NCBI GenBank assembly: GCA_963835375.1
Contig: CAWIGB010000020.1
Span: 1-64,000, forward strand
Length of the DNA: 64,000 bases
Source: Salinisphaera sp963835375
Lineage (GTDB): Bacteria; Pseudomonadota; Gammaproteobacteria; Nevskiales; Salinisphaeraceae
Direction: 5' to 3'
Below the pieces are notes generated by a model, which had not been told where the DNA came from, ran no database searches, and saw nothing but the letters and a program-made list of their open reading frames with translations. Shown here piece after piece: positions 38,104-47,446 of this stretch; position 1 is the stretch's first letter, and each line of letters starts with the position of its first letter. Made by a program: the position numbers and the translations under genes.

Positions 38104-39536
38104 GTTCGTCGACGCACACTGCCCAGCGGCGCCCGAGTCTGCGTCGCCGTCTTCTGTTGTTCCTGCTGGTTCCGATGCTCGTCATTCTGACGACTGATGC
38201 CGTCATCACCTACTTCGTGGCCTTGACCTATGCCAACCGGGTCCACGACGAGGACCTCGCCGACGACGCCCGGACGCTGGCCACCATGCTGCAGACCCGG
38301 TCGCTCAAAGGCACGATATCGCCCCAGGCCCGTTTTCTGTTGGAGTTCGATCCCGACGGCCATAATTATTTCGCGATCCGCAGCCAACAGCAGGGGCTGA
38401 TTGCCGGGAGCCGGATCCTGCCGCCGGTGGCTTCCTCGCCGCAGCCGGGGCAGGCGCCCCGACTGTACGACACCCATCTCAAGCACACGGCCCTGCGCGC
38501 CGCTACGCTCGCCATTGCCGACCCGAAGCATAACCACGGAATTCTCGACATCACCGTGGCGCAGACCTTTCAGGGGCGTCGTCAGGTCGCGCGCCAGATC
38601 CTGCTGCTGAATATTTCTCTGCAGGTGGCGCTGAGCAGCGTGCTGCTGCTGCTGGTATGGCTCGGCGTTCGATTCGGTCTGCGCGTCATCAATCCGCTGA
38701 CACGGCGGCTGAGCCGTCGCGAGCATGATCTGTCGCCGATCGAGGACGATGACGTGCCGGTTGAGCTGTTGCCGCTCACCCACACGATCGATGCGCTGTT
38801 CGCCCGCCTGCGCGACATCATGGCCCTGCATGAGCGCTTCATCGCCGATGCGGCGCATCAGCTGCGAACGCCCTTGGCCGGGCTGCGGCTTCAGGTTGAA
38901 CGGGCCATGCACTACGCCGATGACCCGCGCGCGCACAAAGCGCTGGAACACATTCAGCAGCTGACCGGGCGCACCGCGCGGACCTCCGTACAGCTGTTGG
39001 CGTTGACCCGGGCCGAGGCGCGCCCGATGCAGATGGCACCCGTCGATCTGCGGACGCTGCTGCCGGAACTGGCCGGGCAGCGTGTCCCGGAGGCGATCGA
39101 AGCCGAGATCGACTTCGGCTTTGAAACCACCCACGACGTCGCCTGGGTCAACGGCGACGCCATCGCGCTGCAGGAAGCTCTGGATAATCTGATCGACAAC
39201 GCGCTGCGCTACACGCCGCGTAAAGGGACGGTCACGTTGACCCTGAGTGCGGAATCCGACGCGCTGTGTCTCCAGATCGATGACAGCGGCCCCGGCGTGG
39301 ATGCCGATGTCCTGCCCCGGCTCGGAGAACGCTTTTTTCGCGCCCCGGACAACCGCCGCAGCGGCACGGGGCTGGGTCTGGCGATTGTTCGGCACATCGT
39401 CATGAAGCATCAGGGAACCCTGTGTTTTGAACGATCGTTGCTGGGCGGCCTGAGCGTGCGGATCTGCCTGCCGCGACTGCCTGTGGTACCGCGCGCCGCC
39501 GAGGCGGGGCACGAACGCGACGGCCGGCGATCATGA
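38100..39536 (+). CDS. Sensor histidine kinase, TctE/QseC-like
   Basis: A 478-residue membrane kinase. Two membrane segments at about residues 15-38 and 168-192 enclose a periplasmic sensor of about 130 residues of the TctE/QseC type; a short HAMP-like linker follows, then the H-box FIADAAHQLRTPLAGL with His near residue 253, the N box EALDNLIDNALRYTP, and the G boxes DSGPGV and GTGLGLAIV. Autophosphorylation passes to the regulator upstream. The gene overlaps both neighbours by four bases (ATGA), so the operon is tightly coupled. The signal is unknown; context says it monitors a compound exported by the downstream pump. Confidence 0.92.
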   Translation: MSSSTHTAQRRPSLRRRLLLFLLVPMLVILTTDAVITYFVALTYANRVHDEDLADDARTLATMLQTRSLKGTISPQARFLLEFDPDGHNYFAIRSQQQGLIAGSRILPPVASSPQPGQAPRLYDTHLKHTALRAATLAIADPKHNHGILDITVAQTFQGRRQVARQILLLNISLQVALSSVLLLLVWLGVRFGLRVINPLTRRLSRREHDLSPIEDDDVPVELLPLTHTIDALFARLRDIMALHERFIADAAHQLRTPLAGLRLQVERAMHYADDPRAHKALEHIQQLTGRTARTSVQLLALTRAEARPMQMAPVDLRTLLPELAGQRVPEAIEAEIDFGFETTHDVAWVNGDAIALQEALDNLIDNALRYTPRKGTVTLTLSAESDALCLQIDDSGPGVDADVLPRLGERFFRAPDNRRSGTGLGLAIVRHIVMKHQGTLCFERSLLGGLSVRICLPRLPVVPRAAEAGHERDGRRS

Positions 39537-40957
39537 AAACGACCGCATCGGACAACGTATCGACGGCCCGGGGGTCGCCCCGCGCCGGCACATGCGGCGC
39601 CGTGCTTGCGGCGGGCCTGTTGCTGGGCGGCTGTGCGTCGACACCGGTTCCCGAGCCGGACGTGTCGCTGCCGTCGCATTGGGTTCATGCCGCCAAGCAA
39701 GCCGGGGCGCCGGAACCCGATTACCGTGAATGGTGGCAGGCGCTGCACGATCCCGCTCTCAATCAGCTGGTGGATGCGTCGTTGAAGGCCAACCTGAATC
39801 TGGCCTCGGCACTCGAGCGAGTACGGGCCGCTCGCGCGCTGTATCTGCGTAGCGATGCCCCCTACAAACCCGCGCTGAGCATCAAGACCGACGACCCGGT
39901 CGATCCGGATGCCCGGGCCTCGTATTTTCTGATGGGCTTCGACGCGCACTGGGAACTGCCCCTGTTCGGCCGAGGCCAGGCAAAGAAGAATGTGGCCCGA
40001 GGCCATCTCGAGGCAGCGGCGGGCAATCTGCGCGAGGTGCGGGTGTCGATGGTGGCCGAGGTCGCACGCGATTGGATCAATCTGCGCGCAGCGCAGCAGG
40101 ACAGCTCGATCCTGAGACAGATGATCCGTTTGCAGCGAAACCGGATCAAGCTGGCCCGAGTGCGCGTGCATCTCGGCCTCGCCTCGCCTGCGGTGCTGAC
40201 CGCGCCCTTGCTGAAAAAATCCAATCTCGAAACGCAGCAACAGAACGCGCGGCATCAAGTCGTGGCCGCTGCGCAGCAGCTGGCCCTGTTGACCGGCCGT
40301 GACGAGCCGGAGGGCGCGTGGCTGCATGAGGCGGCGGTGCCCACCCTGCAGGGATATGAACCCGTTTCGGTGCCCGCCAACCTGTTGAATACGCGGCCGG
40401 GCATAGCGCAGGCCAGGGCGCAGGTCATTAAAGCCGCCGGAGAACTGGGGCTGGCCAGAGCCGATCGCTACCCGAGTATCGGCCTGGGCGCATCGCTGGT
40501 CGCATCGGCGAATCTGGCCAGCTATAACGCCAGCGGGCTCGGCGGCATCGGCTCGGTGGGGCCGATCATCGATATCCCGTTGTTCGACTGGGGATTGCGC
40601 AAGGCCCGCGCCAACGCGAAAGGGCATCTGCTCAAGGCCGCATCGCTGGCCTATCGCGAGGCCGTATTGCAGGGCGTGGCGGATGTGGAGACGAAGCTGG
40701 ACGATCTCCACGGCACGCAGCAGCAGCTTCAGACGCGAAAGCAGGTGCTGCAGCGTGAGAAAACAGCGGTCAGCCGGGCACGGACCCGCGACAAACTGGG
40801 TCTCGACAGCCCGGATCAGCGTCTGACGGCCGAGTTCAATTACAACCAGGCGCGGATGCAGTTGATCCAGGCGCAGGCGGCCCACGATATTGCCTATGTG
40901 GCGCTCTACAAGGCGCTCGGCGGGGCCAGCAATCGCCCGATCAAGAGCACCGGCTGA
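39533..40957 (+). CDS. Outer membrane efflux lipoprotein, NodT/OprM-like
   Basis: A 474-residue outer-membrane factor of the TolC superfamily. A signal peptide with lipobox LLLGGC places the acylated Cys at residue 34. Two OEP repeats follow: DYREWWQALHDPALNQLVD, LASALERVRAARAL, and later NTRPGIAQARAQVIKAAGELGLARADRYPSI, the signature of this family, and a second alpha-hairpin with RARTRDKLGLDSPDQRL. It forms the exit duct for the pump encoded downstream. The start overlaps the kinase stop by four bases. Confidence 0.92.
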   Translation: MKTTASDNVSTARGSPRAGTCGAVLAAGLLLGGCASTPVPEPDVSLPSHWVHAAKQAGAPEPDYREWWQALHDPALNQLVDASLKANLNLASALERVRAARALYLRSDAPYKPALSIKTDDPVDPDARASYFLMGFDAHWELPLFGRGQAKKNVARGHLEAAAGNLREVRVSMVAEVARDWINLRAAQQDSSILRQMIRLQRNRIKLARVRVHLGLASPAVLTAPLLKKSNLETQQQNARHQVVAAAQQLALLTGRDEPEGAWLHEAAVPTLQGYEPVSVPANLLNTRPGIAQARAQVIKAAGELGLARADRYPSIGLGASLVASANLASYNASGLGGIGSVGPIIDIPLFDWGLRKARANAKGHLLKAASLAYREAVLQGVADVETKLDDLHGTQQQLQTRKQVLQREKTAVSRARTRDKLGLDSPDQRLTAEFNYNQARMQLIQAQAAHDIAYVALYKALGGASNRPIKSTG

Positions 40958-40960
40958 GCG

Positions 40961-42094
40961 ATGGTCTCACTGGCACGCAAAACGCTACGCCACGAATGGC
41001 AACGCTTTCTGCCGGCGATGCTCGCCGTGAGTTTCGCCACGTTGCTGCAGCTGCTGCAGGCCGCTCTGGTGCTCGGTATTTTCGGCGGTGCGGCCGTTTA
41101 TGTCTCGGATTCAAACGCCGATATCTGGGTCGGATATCCCGGTACTCAGAGTGTCGATCAGGGGCGCCCCATCGATGCGGATATCGCGTCGTTGCTTGAT
41201 ATGAATCCGCAGGTCGAGTCGGTCGAACCGTTCTACCTGCTGGATGGCGACTGGCGCGGCGGTCACGACACGGGCGGCATATCGGTCTTTGTTTCGGGGG
41301 TCTCGACACAGCCCGGCGCGATGATGTTTTCACGTGTCCTGACCCCCGCGGTACGGGCTCGCCTGGCCTATCCGGAGTCGGTGGTCGTGGATCCGGCCGA
41401 TCTGCAGAAGTTGGGTGTGCAGGTGGGGGACACGGCGAGCGTGAACGGCCATCTGGTTCGCGTGGTCGGTACGGCCCGCGGCCTGCGCGCGCTGGGCGGG
41501 GCCGATATCGTGACCTCGCTGCAGACGGCACGCCTGCTCGACCCTGCGCCGAGCGACAGCGGCGGGCCGACGTATCTCGTCGCGCGGCTGCGCCATCCCG
41601 GGGATGCGCCTGCGGTCGTGGCCGAGCTCAACGGGCATACCGGATTCGGGCGCTATCAGGTCTGGACCGCGCCGGCATTCGCACGGCTTTCGGTACTGTT
41701 CTGGCTGTTCAATACCGGCGCCGGCGCCGGGGTGCTGTTTCTTGCGGTCATCGTCTTTGCGGTCGGCGCGATCATCACCAGTCAGGCGTTGATGGCCGCC
41801 GTGGCGGCCTCGGTCAATGAATACGCCACGCTCAACGCCCTGGGCGTGGGCAAGCGTGCCCTGCGCTGGGTGGTTCTGGAACAGGCCTTCTGGGTCGGGG
41901 CGTGCGGCGTATTGCTGGCCAGCATACTCGCGGCTCTGCTGATCTGGCTGGCGCACAGCGAAAACGTGCCGGTGGCGATGCAGCCGTCGGTGGCGGCCGG
42001 CTGCCTCGGGCTGGTCATGGCGTTGGTCGCGGTCTCCGGGTTGATGGCGATGCGCAGCATGCAGCGTGCCGATCCGGCCACGCTGTTGAGGTGA
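40961..42094 (+). CDS. ABC exporter permease, FtsX/DevC-like
   Basis: A 377-residue permease with the FtsX plan: one membrane segment at about residues 20-42, a large periplasmic domain (SNADIWVGYPGTQSVDQG to about 245), then three membrane segments near the C-terminus. The size and the layout match DevC-type permeases of glycolipid exporters or MacB-type systems in which ATPase and permease are separate. It starts three bases after the outer-membrane-factor stop. Confidence 0.88.
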   Translation: MVSLARKTLRHEWQRFLPAMLAVSFATLLQLLQAALVLGIFGGAAVYVSDSNADIWVGYPGTQSVDQGRPIDADIASLLDMNPQVESVEPFYLLDGDWRGGHDTGGISVFVSGVSTQPGAMMFSRVLTPAVRARLAYPESVVVDPADLQKLGVQVGDTASVNGHLVRVVGTARGLRALGGADIVTSLQTARLLDPAPSDSGGPTYLVARLRHPGDAPAVVAELNGHTGFGRYQVWTAPAFARLSVLFWLFNTGAGAGVLFLAVIVFAVGAIITSQALMAAVAASVNEYATLNALGVGKRALRWVVLEQAFWVGACGVLLASILAALLIWLAHSENVPVAMQPSVAAGCLGLVMALVAVSGLMAMRSMQRADPATLLR

Positions 42095-42098
42095 GTTG

Positions 42099-42821
42099 AT
42101 GTCGCACTTGCATACGGCAGCCGAGCAAGGCCCAACGCTTGTCGCCGAGCATCTGACCAAGTCGTTTACGTCCGGGCGGCTGACCACGCGCATCCTGGAT
42201 GACTTGTCCGTGGAGATCGGGGCGGGCGCGCTGACGCTGATTTCGGGGCCCTCCGGCTGCGGCAAGAGCACGCTGCTCTCGATCCTCAGCGGGCTGCAGG
42301 CGCCCGATCAAGGTCGTGTGCTCGCTCTTTCCGAGCCGTTGCAGGAAATGGATCCGAAACACGTGGAGGCCTTTCGCCTGCACCACACCGGATTCGTATT
42401 CCAGGGTTTCAACCTCTTTCCCGCCCTGACGGCACGCGAACAGGTGCAGTTGCCGTTGCAGTATCTGCGCCTGTCGTCATGCGAGATCACGCGCCGCGTC
42501 GACGAGGCGCTCGACGAGATGGGCATGGCGGACCGCCAGGGTCTGCGACCGGCGGCGTTGTCCGGCGGCGAAAAGCAGCGCGTCGCGATCGCTCGGGCGC
42601 TCGCGAAAGCGCCCGCGCTGCTGTTTGCAGACGAGCCGACCAGCGCGCTGGACGCAGCCAATGGCCAGGTCGTGATCGATCTGCTGCATCGCATCGCCCG
42701 CAGGCACGGCACGACGGTGTTGTGTGTCAGCCACGATCCGCGGCTGATCAGTCACGCCGATCGCGTTCTGACCATGGAGGACGGGCGCATTCTCAACGAC
42801 TCACGGGGTAGGGCTGAATGA
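42099..42821 (+). CDS. ABC exporter ATP-binding protein, DevA/LolD-like
   Basis: A 240-residue ABC ATPase: Walker A GPSGCGKST near residue 50, Q-loop FVFQGFNLFPALTA, signature LSGGEKQRVAIARAL, Walker B LLFADEPTSALD and the H-loop VSHDPRL. This is the MacB/LolD class that powers FtsX-type permeases. ATG 42099 follows GAGGTGAG; a TTG three bases earlier is in frame. The stop overlaps the next gene by four bases. Confidence 0.92.
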   Translation: MSHLHTAAEQGPTLVAEHLTKSFTSGRLTTRILDDLSVEIGAGALTLISGPSGCGKSTLLSILSGLQAPDQGRVLALSEPLQEMDPKHVEAFRLHHTGFVFQGFNLFPALTAREQVQLPLQYLRLSSCEITRRVDEALDEMGMADRQGLRPAALSGGEKQRVAIARALAKAPALLFADEPTSALDAANGQVVIDLLHRIARRHGTTVLCVSHDPRLISHADRVLTMEDGRILNDSRGRAE

Positions 42822-43816
42822 CGCAGCCACGACAGGAATTCTTCATGTCGAAGCAGAGACTTGCCTTGCGCACACGATATGTTGCGCTGCCGCTCGTTGT
42901 ATTGCTGCTCACGGCGGTGATCGCGGTGGCGATGGCCGCAGATCATGGCAGGCCCAAGGCGGGATCGAGGCCGGACAACAGCGCTTATGCGGCTGTGGCC
43001 CGTGGCCGTGTTGATGTCGAAGGGGGGCTGTTGAAGCTGCATAGTCCGGTGTCGGGCGGCGTCGAGGCGGTCGTGGTGCATGCGGGACAACAGGTCAAGA
43101 AAGGGCAGCTCCTGGCGCGCCTCGATCCGCAGGTTGCGCAGGCCCGGGTCCGGATCGCCCGGGGTCAGTTGTCGCAAGCCCGTGCCCAGAGCGACATTCT
43201 CGAAGACCGGCTGAAAGCGGCCCGCAGCAGCGCCGGCAAACTGCGTTCGGCCGCTCGGGCCGGCGCCGGATCGACACATGATGCCGACGCCGCAGCCCAG
43301 AAGGTGCGTGATCTCAAGTGGCAACTGGCCAGCGCTCGCGCACAGATCGATATCGCGAAAGGCAAGCTGACGATCGCCAGCCGGCAGCTTGCCCTGCATC
43401 TAATCAAAGCGCCGGTTGCGGGGCGCATCGTCCAGGTCAATATTCAGGCGGGTGACCACGCGGGCGCCGATTCAGCGCCTGCCTTCGAATTGCTGCCCGA
43501 TCGCGCGCGCATCGTACGCGCCGAGCTGAACCAGGAATACGTGGGCGCCGTGCACAAGGGCATGCCGGCGCAGGTGGTGCTCGACGATGCTGGTCAGACC
43601 ACGCTGGGCAGCGCCCACGTCGTTCGCGTCGGCGACGTGTTCCGCAAGCCCACGCTCGATACCGATCCCGGCCAGGGCGCCGGTATACGAACCGTGCTCT
43701 GCGTGCTGGCTTTCGATCAGCCGTCGCATCGGCGCATTGGTCAGCGGGTGCTAGTGCGCGTGCTGCGCGGCGGGCAGCCGTCGAACGTATCGCCAACGCA
43801 TGTGAAAGGCTCCTGA
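42818..43816 (+). CDS. HlyD-family membrane fusion protein
   Basis: A 332-residue periplasmic adaptor: one N-terminal membrane segment (about 24-42), lipoyl half-motifs at LHSPVSGGVEAVVVHAGQ and IKAPVAGRIVQVNIQAG, a long coiled coil between them (ARVRIARGQLSQARAQ to ARAQIDIAKGKL), and a beta-barrel end. It bridges the ABC permease and the outer-membrane factor encoded upstream, completing a tripartite exporter. The last codons (HVKGS) lie inside a sequence that is repeated at 45650, so the 3' end of this gene was caught in a duplication. Confidence 0.9.
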   Translation: MTQPRQEFFMSKQRLALRTRYVALPLVVLLLTAVIAVAMAADHGRPKAGSRPDNSAYAAVARGRVDVEGGLLKLHSPVSGGVEAVVVHAGQQVKKGQLLARLDPQVAQARVRIARGQLSQARAQSDILEDRLKAARSSAGKLRSAARAGAGSTHDADAAAQKVRDLKWQLASARAQIDIAKGKLTIASRQLALHLIKAPVAGRIVQVNIQAGDHAGADSAPAFELLPDRARIVRAELNQEYVGAVHKGMPAQVVLDDAGQTTLGSAHVVRVGDVFRKPTLDTDPGQGAGIRTVLCVLAFDQPSHRRIGQRVLVRVLRGGQPSNVSPTHVKGS

Positions 43817-44110
43817 AACCGCCGTCTGGAATGCTGGCCGGGCAAGAGTGCATTAACGCCCGGCTTTTCACGACTGGACCTGCAGATGAGCCCCAATGTC
43901 GAGTTTTCCTGTCTGGAGGATGGTCGTGCGCTGCGTTTGATGCGTCGCCCGGCCGACATGCCCGGCGAGCCGCGTATTCGGGAAAAGAAGCGCGATTATC
44001 GGCGCTTCGCCAGGCGTGGAGAGCGCTGGGTCGGGCATGGCGGCGGGGCCGATGATCGGTGCGCCGGCGCCAGGCGTTGGCTGCCCCGCACCTGGATGTG
44101 GTCAGCATGA
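43805..44110 (+). pseudogene. Decayed duplicate of the 5' end of the esterase gene
   Basis: From GTGAAAGGCTCCTGAAACC (43801) onward this stretch parallels 45653-45900. The reading MSPNVEFSCLEDGRALRL at 43886 matches MSANVEFFFPGDNRGVLL of the esterase, and the aligned DNA keeps length for about 130 more bases (CCGCGTATTCGGGAAAAG against ATGCGTATTCTGGGAAAAG) while the protein drifts to RRPADMPGEPRIREKK. No catalytic region is present. It is a relic of a tandem duplication or of unequal exchange, with the GT87-type gene lying between the copies. Confidence 0.75.
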
Positions 44111-44218
44111 CGTGTGTTTCGATGCCGCGATCCCGGCACCTGATCGGCCGAATGCGGGCCATGACGGCAACCACGATCGTAACCGGCTTTGTCTGTCGGG
44201 CGATCCGCGAGTCGGGCG

Positions 44219-45598
44219 ATGGTCGCTGAGCACCTCGGCGGCGTGTGCGAACGCCCCGACCTGAAATCGCCGCGGTTGTGGCTACGTACGCTGGTCGTGC
44301 TGATCACGGTGCTTCTGGCGTTCGGCACGGTATGGCGGGCGGGCCCGTACGAGGCCGGCAGCCATACCCTGGGCTCGGCTCGCACCCATTCGGATTTCAC
44401 GGCTTATCTTGCCGGCGGCAGAGCGGTACGCGACGGAACCGATATCTACAAGGCCCACAACCAGCGGGACTGGGCCTATGTCTATCTGCCGCCGCTGGCG
44501 ATCCTCATGGCGCCGCTGACTCTGCTCCCCGTGCCGGCCGCCGTCCTACTGTGGTTCATGATCTGCGTTGCGGCCCTCGGTGTCGGCATAAGATGGTGCC
44601 GGAAACTCACCGGCGCGGGTTCCGGGCCGTTGGAGAGTGCCCGGGCTCTGCTACCGGTGATTCTGGCGCTGCCCTTCATCGTGGATGGGCTCATGCGCGG
44701 GCAGGCCTCGGTGCTGGTGGCCGTGGCGGTGTTCGGCCTATTCTATTTCGACTCACTCGATCAACCGACGCGTGCGGCAGGCTGCCTTGCAATCGCAGCA
44801 TTGCTCAAAGTGTTTCCGTTGGCCTTGCTGCCTTACTTCATGTGGCGTCGCCAATGGCGGTTTTGCGGGTTCAGCGTGTTCTTCATGTTCCTGGGCGCCG
44901 TCGTGTTGCCCGCCTGCGTGCTCGGCTGGCAGGCGACGTTCGACTATCTGATCGAATGGGTGCAGGTGGTCGGGCAGCCGGCGTTCGTTCCGGGCAGCAA
45001 GGCGGCCTACTTTCCTCAGCTTCTACAGCCGCAGGGATTGCATAACCAATCGCTTTACGCGGTTCTGACGCGCATTTCGGAGGTGGCGGCCCCGGCTTCA
45101 GTGCATTATGTCCGGGTACTGTCCGATAGTTTGTCGATCGTTGCTTTCATGCTGATTTGTGCCGTCGATCGGCGCGCAGCCAGAACGAACCGGGTTTTTG
45201 TTCAATCGGCGCTGGTGGTGTGGTTGCTGGTCGCCGCGCCGGTCACCGAACTGCACTATTACATTCTCCTGGTCCTGCCGTTGTTCGGAATCGTGTACCG
45301 CACCAGGCAGGCGGCCCGGTCGATGCGCTTTCTGGCGTACGGCCTGCTGATGGTGTTCGGTCTGTTCGCGATGGCCGTCCCGATTCTGGGAGACGGGCTC
45401 GATGCGTTCTGGTTTTACGGCGGGTTGTGCGGCCTGTGTCTGCTGCTGCTCGGCGGACTATTGCGCGTGGCGTCACAACAGCCTGATCAACAACTCATCA
45501 CGCGACCCGATCGGTCGGTGCTGCCGTGGGTCGGCGATTGCCGGCCTGCTGATGTATCGAGCACACCCCGTTCGGTTCCGCCCCTGATCGCCTCGTAG
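44219..45598 (+). CDS. GT87-type polytopic membrane glycosyltransferase-like protein
   Basis: A polytopic membrane protein of about 459 residues from this start with some ten membrane segments, resembling the DUF2029/GT87 group of polyprenyl-phosphate-mannose-dependent transferases. Supporting features are the first loop with SDFTAYLAGGRAVRDGTDIY (conserved Asp and the Y-G-R pattern), YLPPLAILMAPLTLLP, a GQASVLVAVAVFG segment and the LLKVFPLALLPYFMWRRQWR motif. It would add a sugar from a lipid carrier on the outer face of the membrane. The start is uncertain: 44189 and 44219 are both in frame. It lies between the two copies of the esterase 5' end. Confidence 0.78.
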   Translation: MVAEHLGGVCERPDLKSPRLWLRTLVVLITVLLAFGTVWRAGPYEAGSHTLGSARTHSDFTAYLAGGRAVRDGTDIYKAHNQRDWAYVYLPPLAILMAPLTLLPVPAAVLLWFMICVAALGVGIRWCRKLTGAGSGPLESARALLPVILALPFIVDGLMRGQASVLVAVAVFGLFYFDSLDQPTRAAGCLAIAALLKVFPLALLPYFMWRRQWRFCGFSVFFMFLGAVVLPACVLGWQATFDYLIEWVQVVGQPAFVPGSKAAYFPQLLQPQGLHNQSLYAVLTRISEVAAPASVHYVRVLSDSLSIVAFMLICAVDRRAARTNRVFVQSALVVWLLVAAPVTELHYYILLVLPLFGIVYRTRQAARSMRFLAYGLLMVFGLFAMAVPILGDGLDAFWFYGGLCGLCLLLLGGLLRVASQQPDQQLITRPDRSVLPWVGDCRPADVSSTPRSVPPLIAS

Positions 45599-45737
45599 CC
45601 GGAACGGACGGCGGACACGCAAACTGCCGGCAATCGAACATACCGCAGAGGCTCGTGAAAGGCTCCTGAAACCACCGTCTGGAATGCTGACCGGGCACGA
45701 ACGCACGCCGCCCGATTTTCGAGGACTGGACCTGCAG

Positions 45738-46574
45738 ATGAGCGCCAACGTCGAGTTTTTCTTCCCGGGAGACAATCGCGGGGTGCTTTTGATTCATGGT
45801 CTGACCGGCACCCCCCAGGAGATGCGTATTCTGGGAAAAGGGCTGAACAATCGGGGTTTCACCACGCGCGGCGTGCAGCTGGCCGGCCATTGCGGCAGCG
45901 TCGAGGATCTGTTGGCCACCGGTTGGAAGGACTGGTATCGCAGTGTCGAGACCGCCGCGCGCGAGATGCGCGATTCGGTCGACCATCTGTTTGTCGCCGG
46001 TCTGTCGATGGGCGCGGTGCTCGCGCTCCGGCTGGCCGAAGAACAACCGAGCTGGGTCGATGGGGTGGGCGTTCTCGGCGCGACTTTCCGCTACGACGGT
46101 TGGAGTCTTCCTGCGCTCAACCGACTGGCGTTCCTCCTGCCCGTGCTCAAACGTCTGGGCATCGGCCGCAGGCGGATGTTCATGGAGCACCCGCCGTACG
46201 GATTGCGTGACGAGAATCTGCGCCGGAAGATCAGCGAGGCCATGGCCAGCGGCGACAGTACGGCCGCCGGGTTGCCCGGAAACCCATGGCATTCGCTGGC
46301 CGAGCTTTATCTGATGTCGCGCCGAGTGCGGCGTGACCTGGCGCGGGTGGTCGCGCCGTGCCTGATTGCACACGCGACCGAAGACGATATTGCCTCGCGC
46401 TGGAACGCCGAGATGGTGGCACGACACGTCAGCGGGCGGTCCGAGTTCCTCTGGCTCGAGGACAGTTATCACATGATCACCATCGACCGTGAACGCCGCC
46501 GTCTGGTTGCCGGCACGGCCGATTTCTTCACCCGTGCGGCTGAAACCGCCGCAGCGATGGCGCCCGCGGCGTGA
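45738..46574 (+). CDS. Alpha/beta hydrolase, carboxylesterase type
   Basis: A 278-residue monomeric esterase of the thermostable carboxylesterase (Est30/YvaK-like) group. LLIHGLTGTPQEMR gives the oxyanion hole, GHCGSVEDLL follows, GLSMGAVLAL carries the nucleophile Ser, the acid Asp is in ATEDDIASRW and the His in DSYHMITIDRERRRL, all in correct order. It cleaves short acyl or lipid esters in the cytoplasm. ATG 45738 is chosen because the protein family starts there; a frame to 45684 exists. The region before the gene is duplicated at 43801. Confidence 0.87.
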   Translation: MSANVEFFFPGDNRGVLLIHGLTGTPQEMRILGKGLNNRGFTTRGVQLAGHCGSVEDLLATGWKDWYRSVETAAREMRDSVDHLFVAGLSMGAVLALRLAEEQPSWVDGVGVLGATFRYDGWSLPALNRLAFLLPVLKRLGIGRRRMFMEHPPYGLRDENLRRKISEAMASGDSTAAGLPGNPWHSLAELYLMSRRVRRDLARVVAPCLIAHATEDDIASRWNAEMVARHVSGRSEFLWLEDSYHMITIDRERRRLVAGTADFFTRAAETAAAMAPAA

Positions 46575-46614
46575 CGGATCGGCTACATCTGCGGACCTCG
46601 GTCGAGCCGAACTC

Positions 46615-46974
46615 ATGACGTCGACCGTCCTCATCCTCTGGTTGATCGTCGAGCTGTTCGATACCGCCGGACAGCTCACGTTCAAGACCGCCGCCAGTCA
46701 CGGTTTCGAGGGTGGGGGGCTGGCCCACTGGCGGCATATGCTGGTCCGGCCGTGGATATGGCTGGGCGGGGCATGCTATGTGTTCGAGTTCCTGGCGTGG
46801 ATCGCCTTTCTGTCGCTGATACCGCTGGGCCGCGGCATTCTGCTGGGCTCGATCAATATCGTCGTGATCATGCTGGCCGGGCGTCTCCTGTTCGGTGAAC
46901 GTCTGACGCGCCTGCGCGTACTGGGCATTGCCTTGGTGGCGCTGGGCGTGGCGATCGTCGGTGCCGGCACATGA
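46615..46974 (+). CDS. Four-TM SMR/EamA-like transporter subunit 1
   Basis: A 119-residue protein with four membrane segments. TM1 reads LILWLIVELFDTAGQLTFK with Glu at residue 13, the place of the essential Glu14 in SMR pumps, plus Asp16. GRGILLGSINIVVIMLAGRLLFGE is the conserved late region of SMR/EamA proteins. The next gene overlaps by four bases, so the pair probably forms a heterodimeric exporter. Confidence 0.8.
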   Translation: MTSTVLILWLIVELFDTAGQLTFKTAASHGFEGGGLAHWRHMLVRPWIWLGGACYVFEFLAWIAFLSLIPLGRGILLGSINIVVIMLAGRLLFGERLTRLRVLGIALVALGVAIVGAGT

Positions 46975-47351
46975 AGCGTTTCTATGTCATCGGGTTCGCA
47001 ATCCTGCTGAGCTTCGATACCCTGGCTCAGCTCAGTTTCAAGTATGCCGGCGATCATGCGCTGCCGGTCCAGGCCAATCTCGCCTGGCTGGAACGCGTGT
47101 TCACCCAACCCTGGGTATACGGCGCGGTGATCGGCTATATCGGCGCATTCTTCACGTGGATGACGCTGCTCCGGCGTGCGCCGATCGGTCCCGCCTTTGC
47201 CGCCTCGCATCTCGAGGTGGTCAGCGTGCTACTGCTTTCGGTGCCCGTGTTCGACGAATCCATCGGCTGGAGCCAGGCGCTCGGCGCCATCGCCATCGTT
47301 GCCGGTATCGTCTGTCTGGCGCTGAGCGAGTCCGACAGCGAGACGCCCTGA
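46971..47351 (+). CDS. Four-TM SMR/EamA-like transporter subunit 2
   Basis: A 126-residue partner of the preceding protein with four membrane segments: FAILLSFDTLAQLSFKYAG, a second near 62-80 (FTWMTLLRRAPIGPAFA), and late helices with VPVFDESIGWSQALG. TM1 lacks the Glu of its partner but keeps the Asp16, so the two halves are not equivalent, as in paired SMR systems. The stop is 95 bases from the end of the convergent arginase-fold operon. Confidence 0.8.
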   Translation: MKRFYVIGFAILLSFDTLAQLSFKYAGDHALPVQANLAWLERVFTQPWVYGAVIGYIGAFFTWMTLLRRAPIGPAFAASHLEVVSVLLLSVPVFDESIGWSQALGAIAIVAGIVCLALSESDSETP

Positions 47352-47446
47352 GCGCGGCCGTGTCTTCCAGCTGCGGCCGGTATCCACACCGGGCGGCCCG
47401 TTCCAATGGTTGGCTCGCCGGTGGCCGGGTCGTGGGGCGCGTTTCG

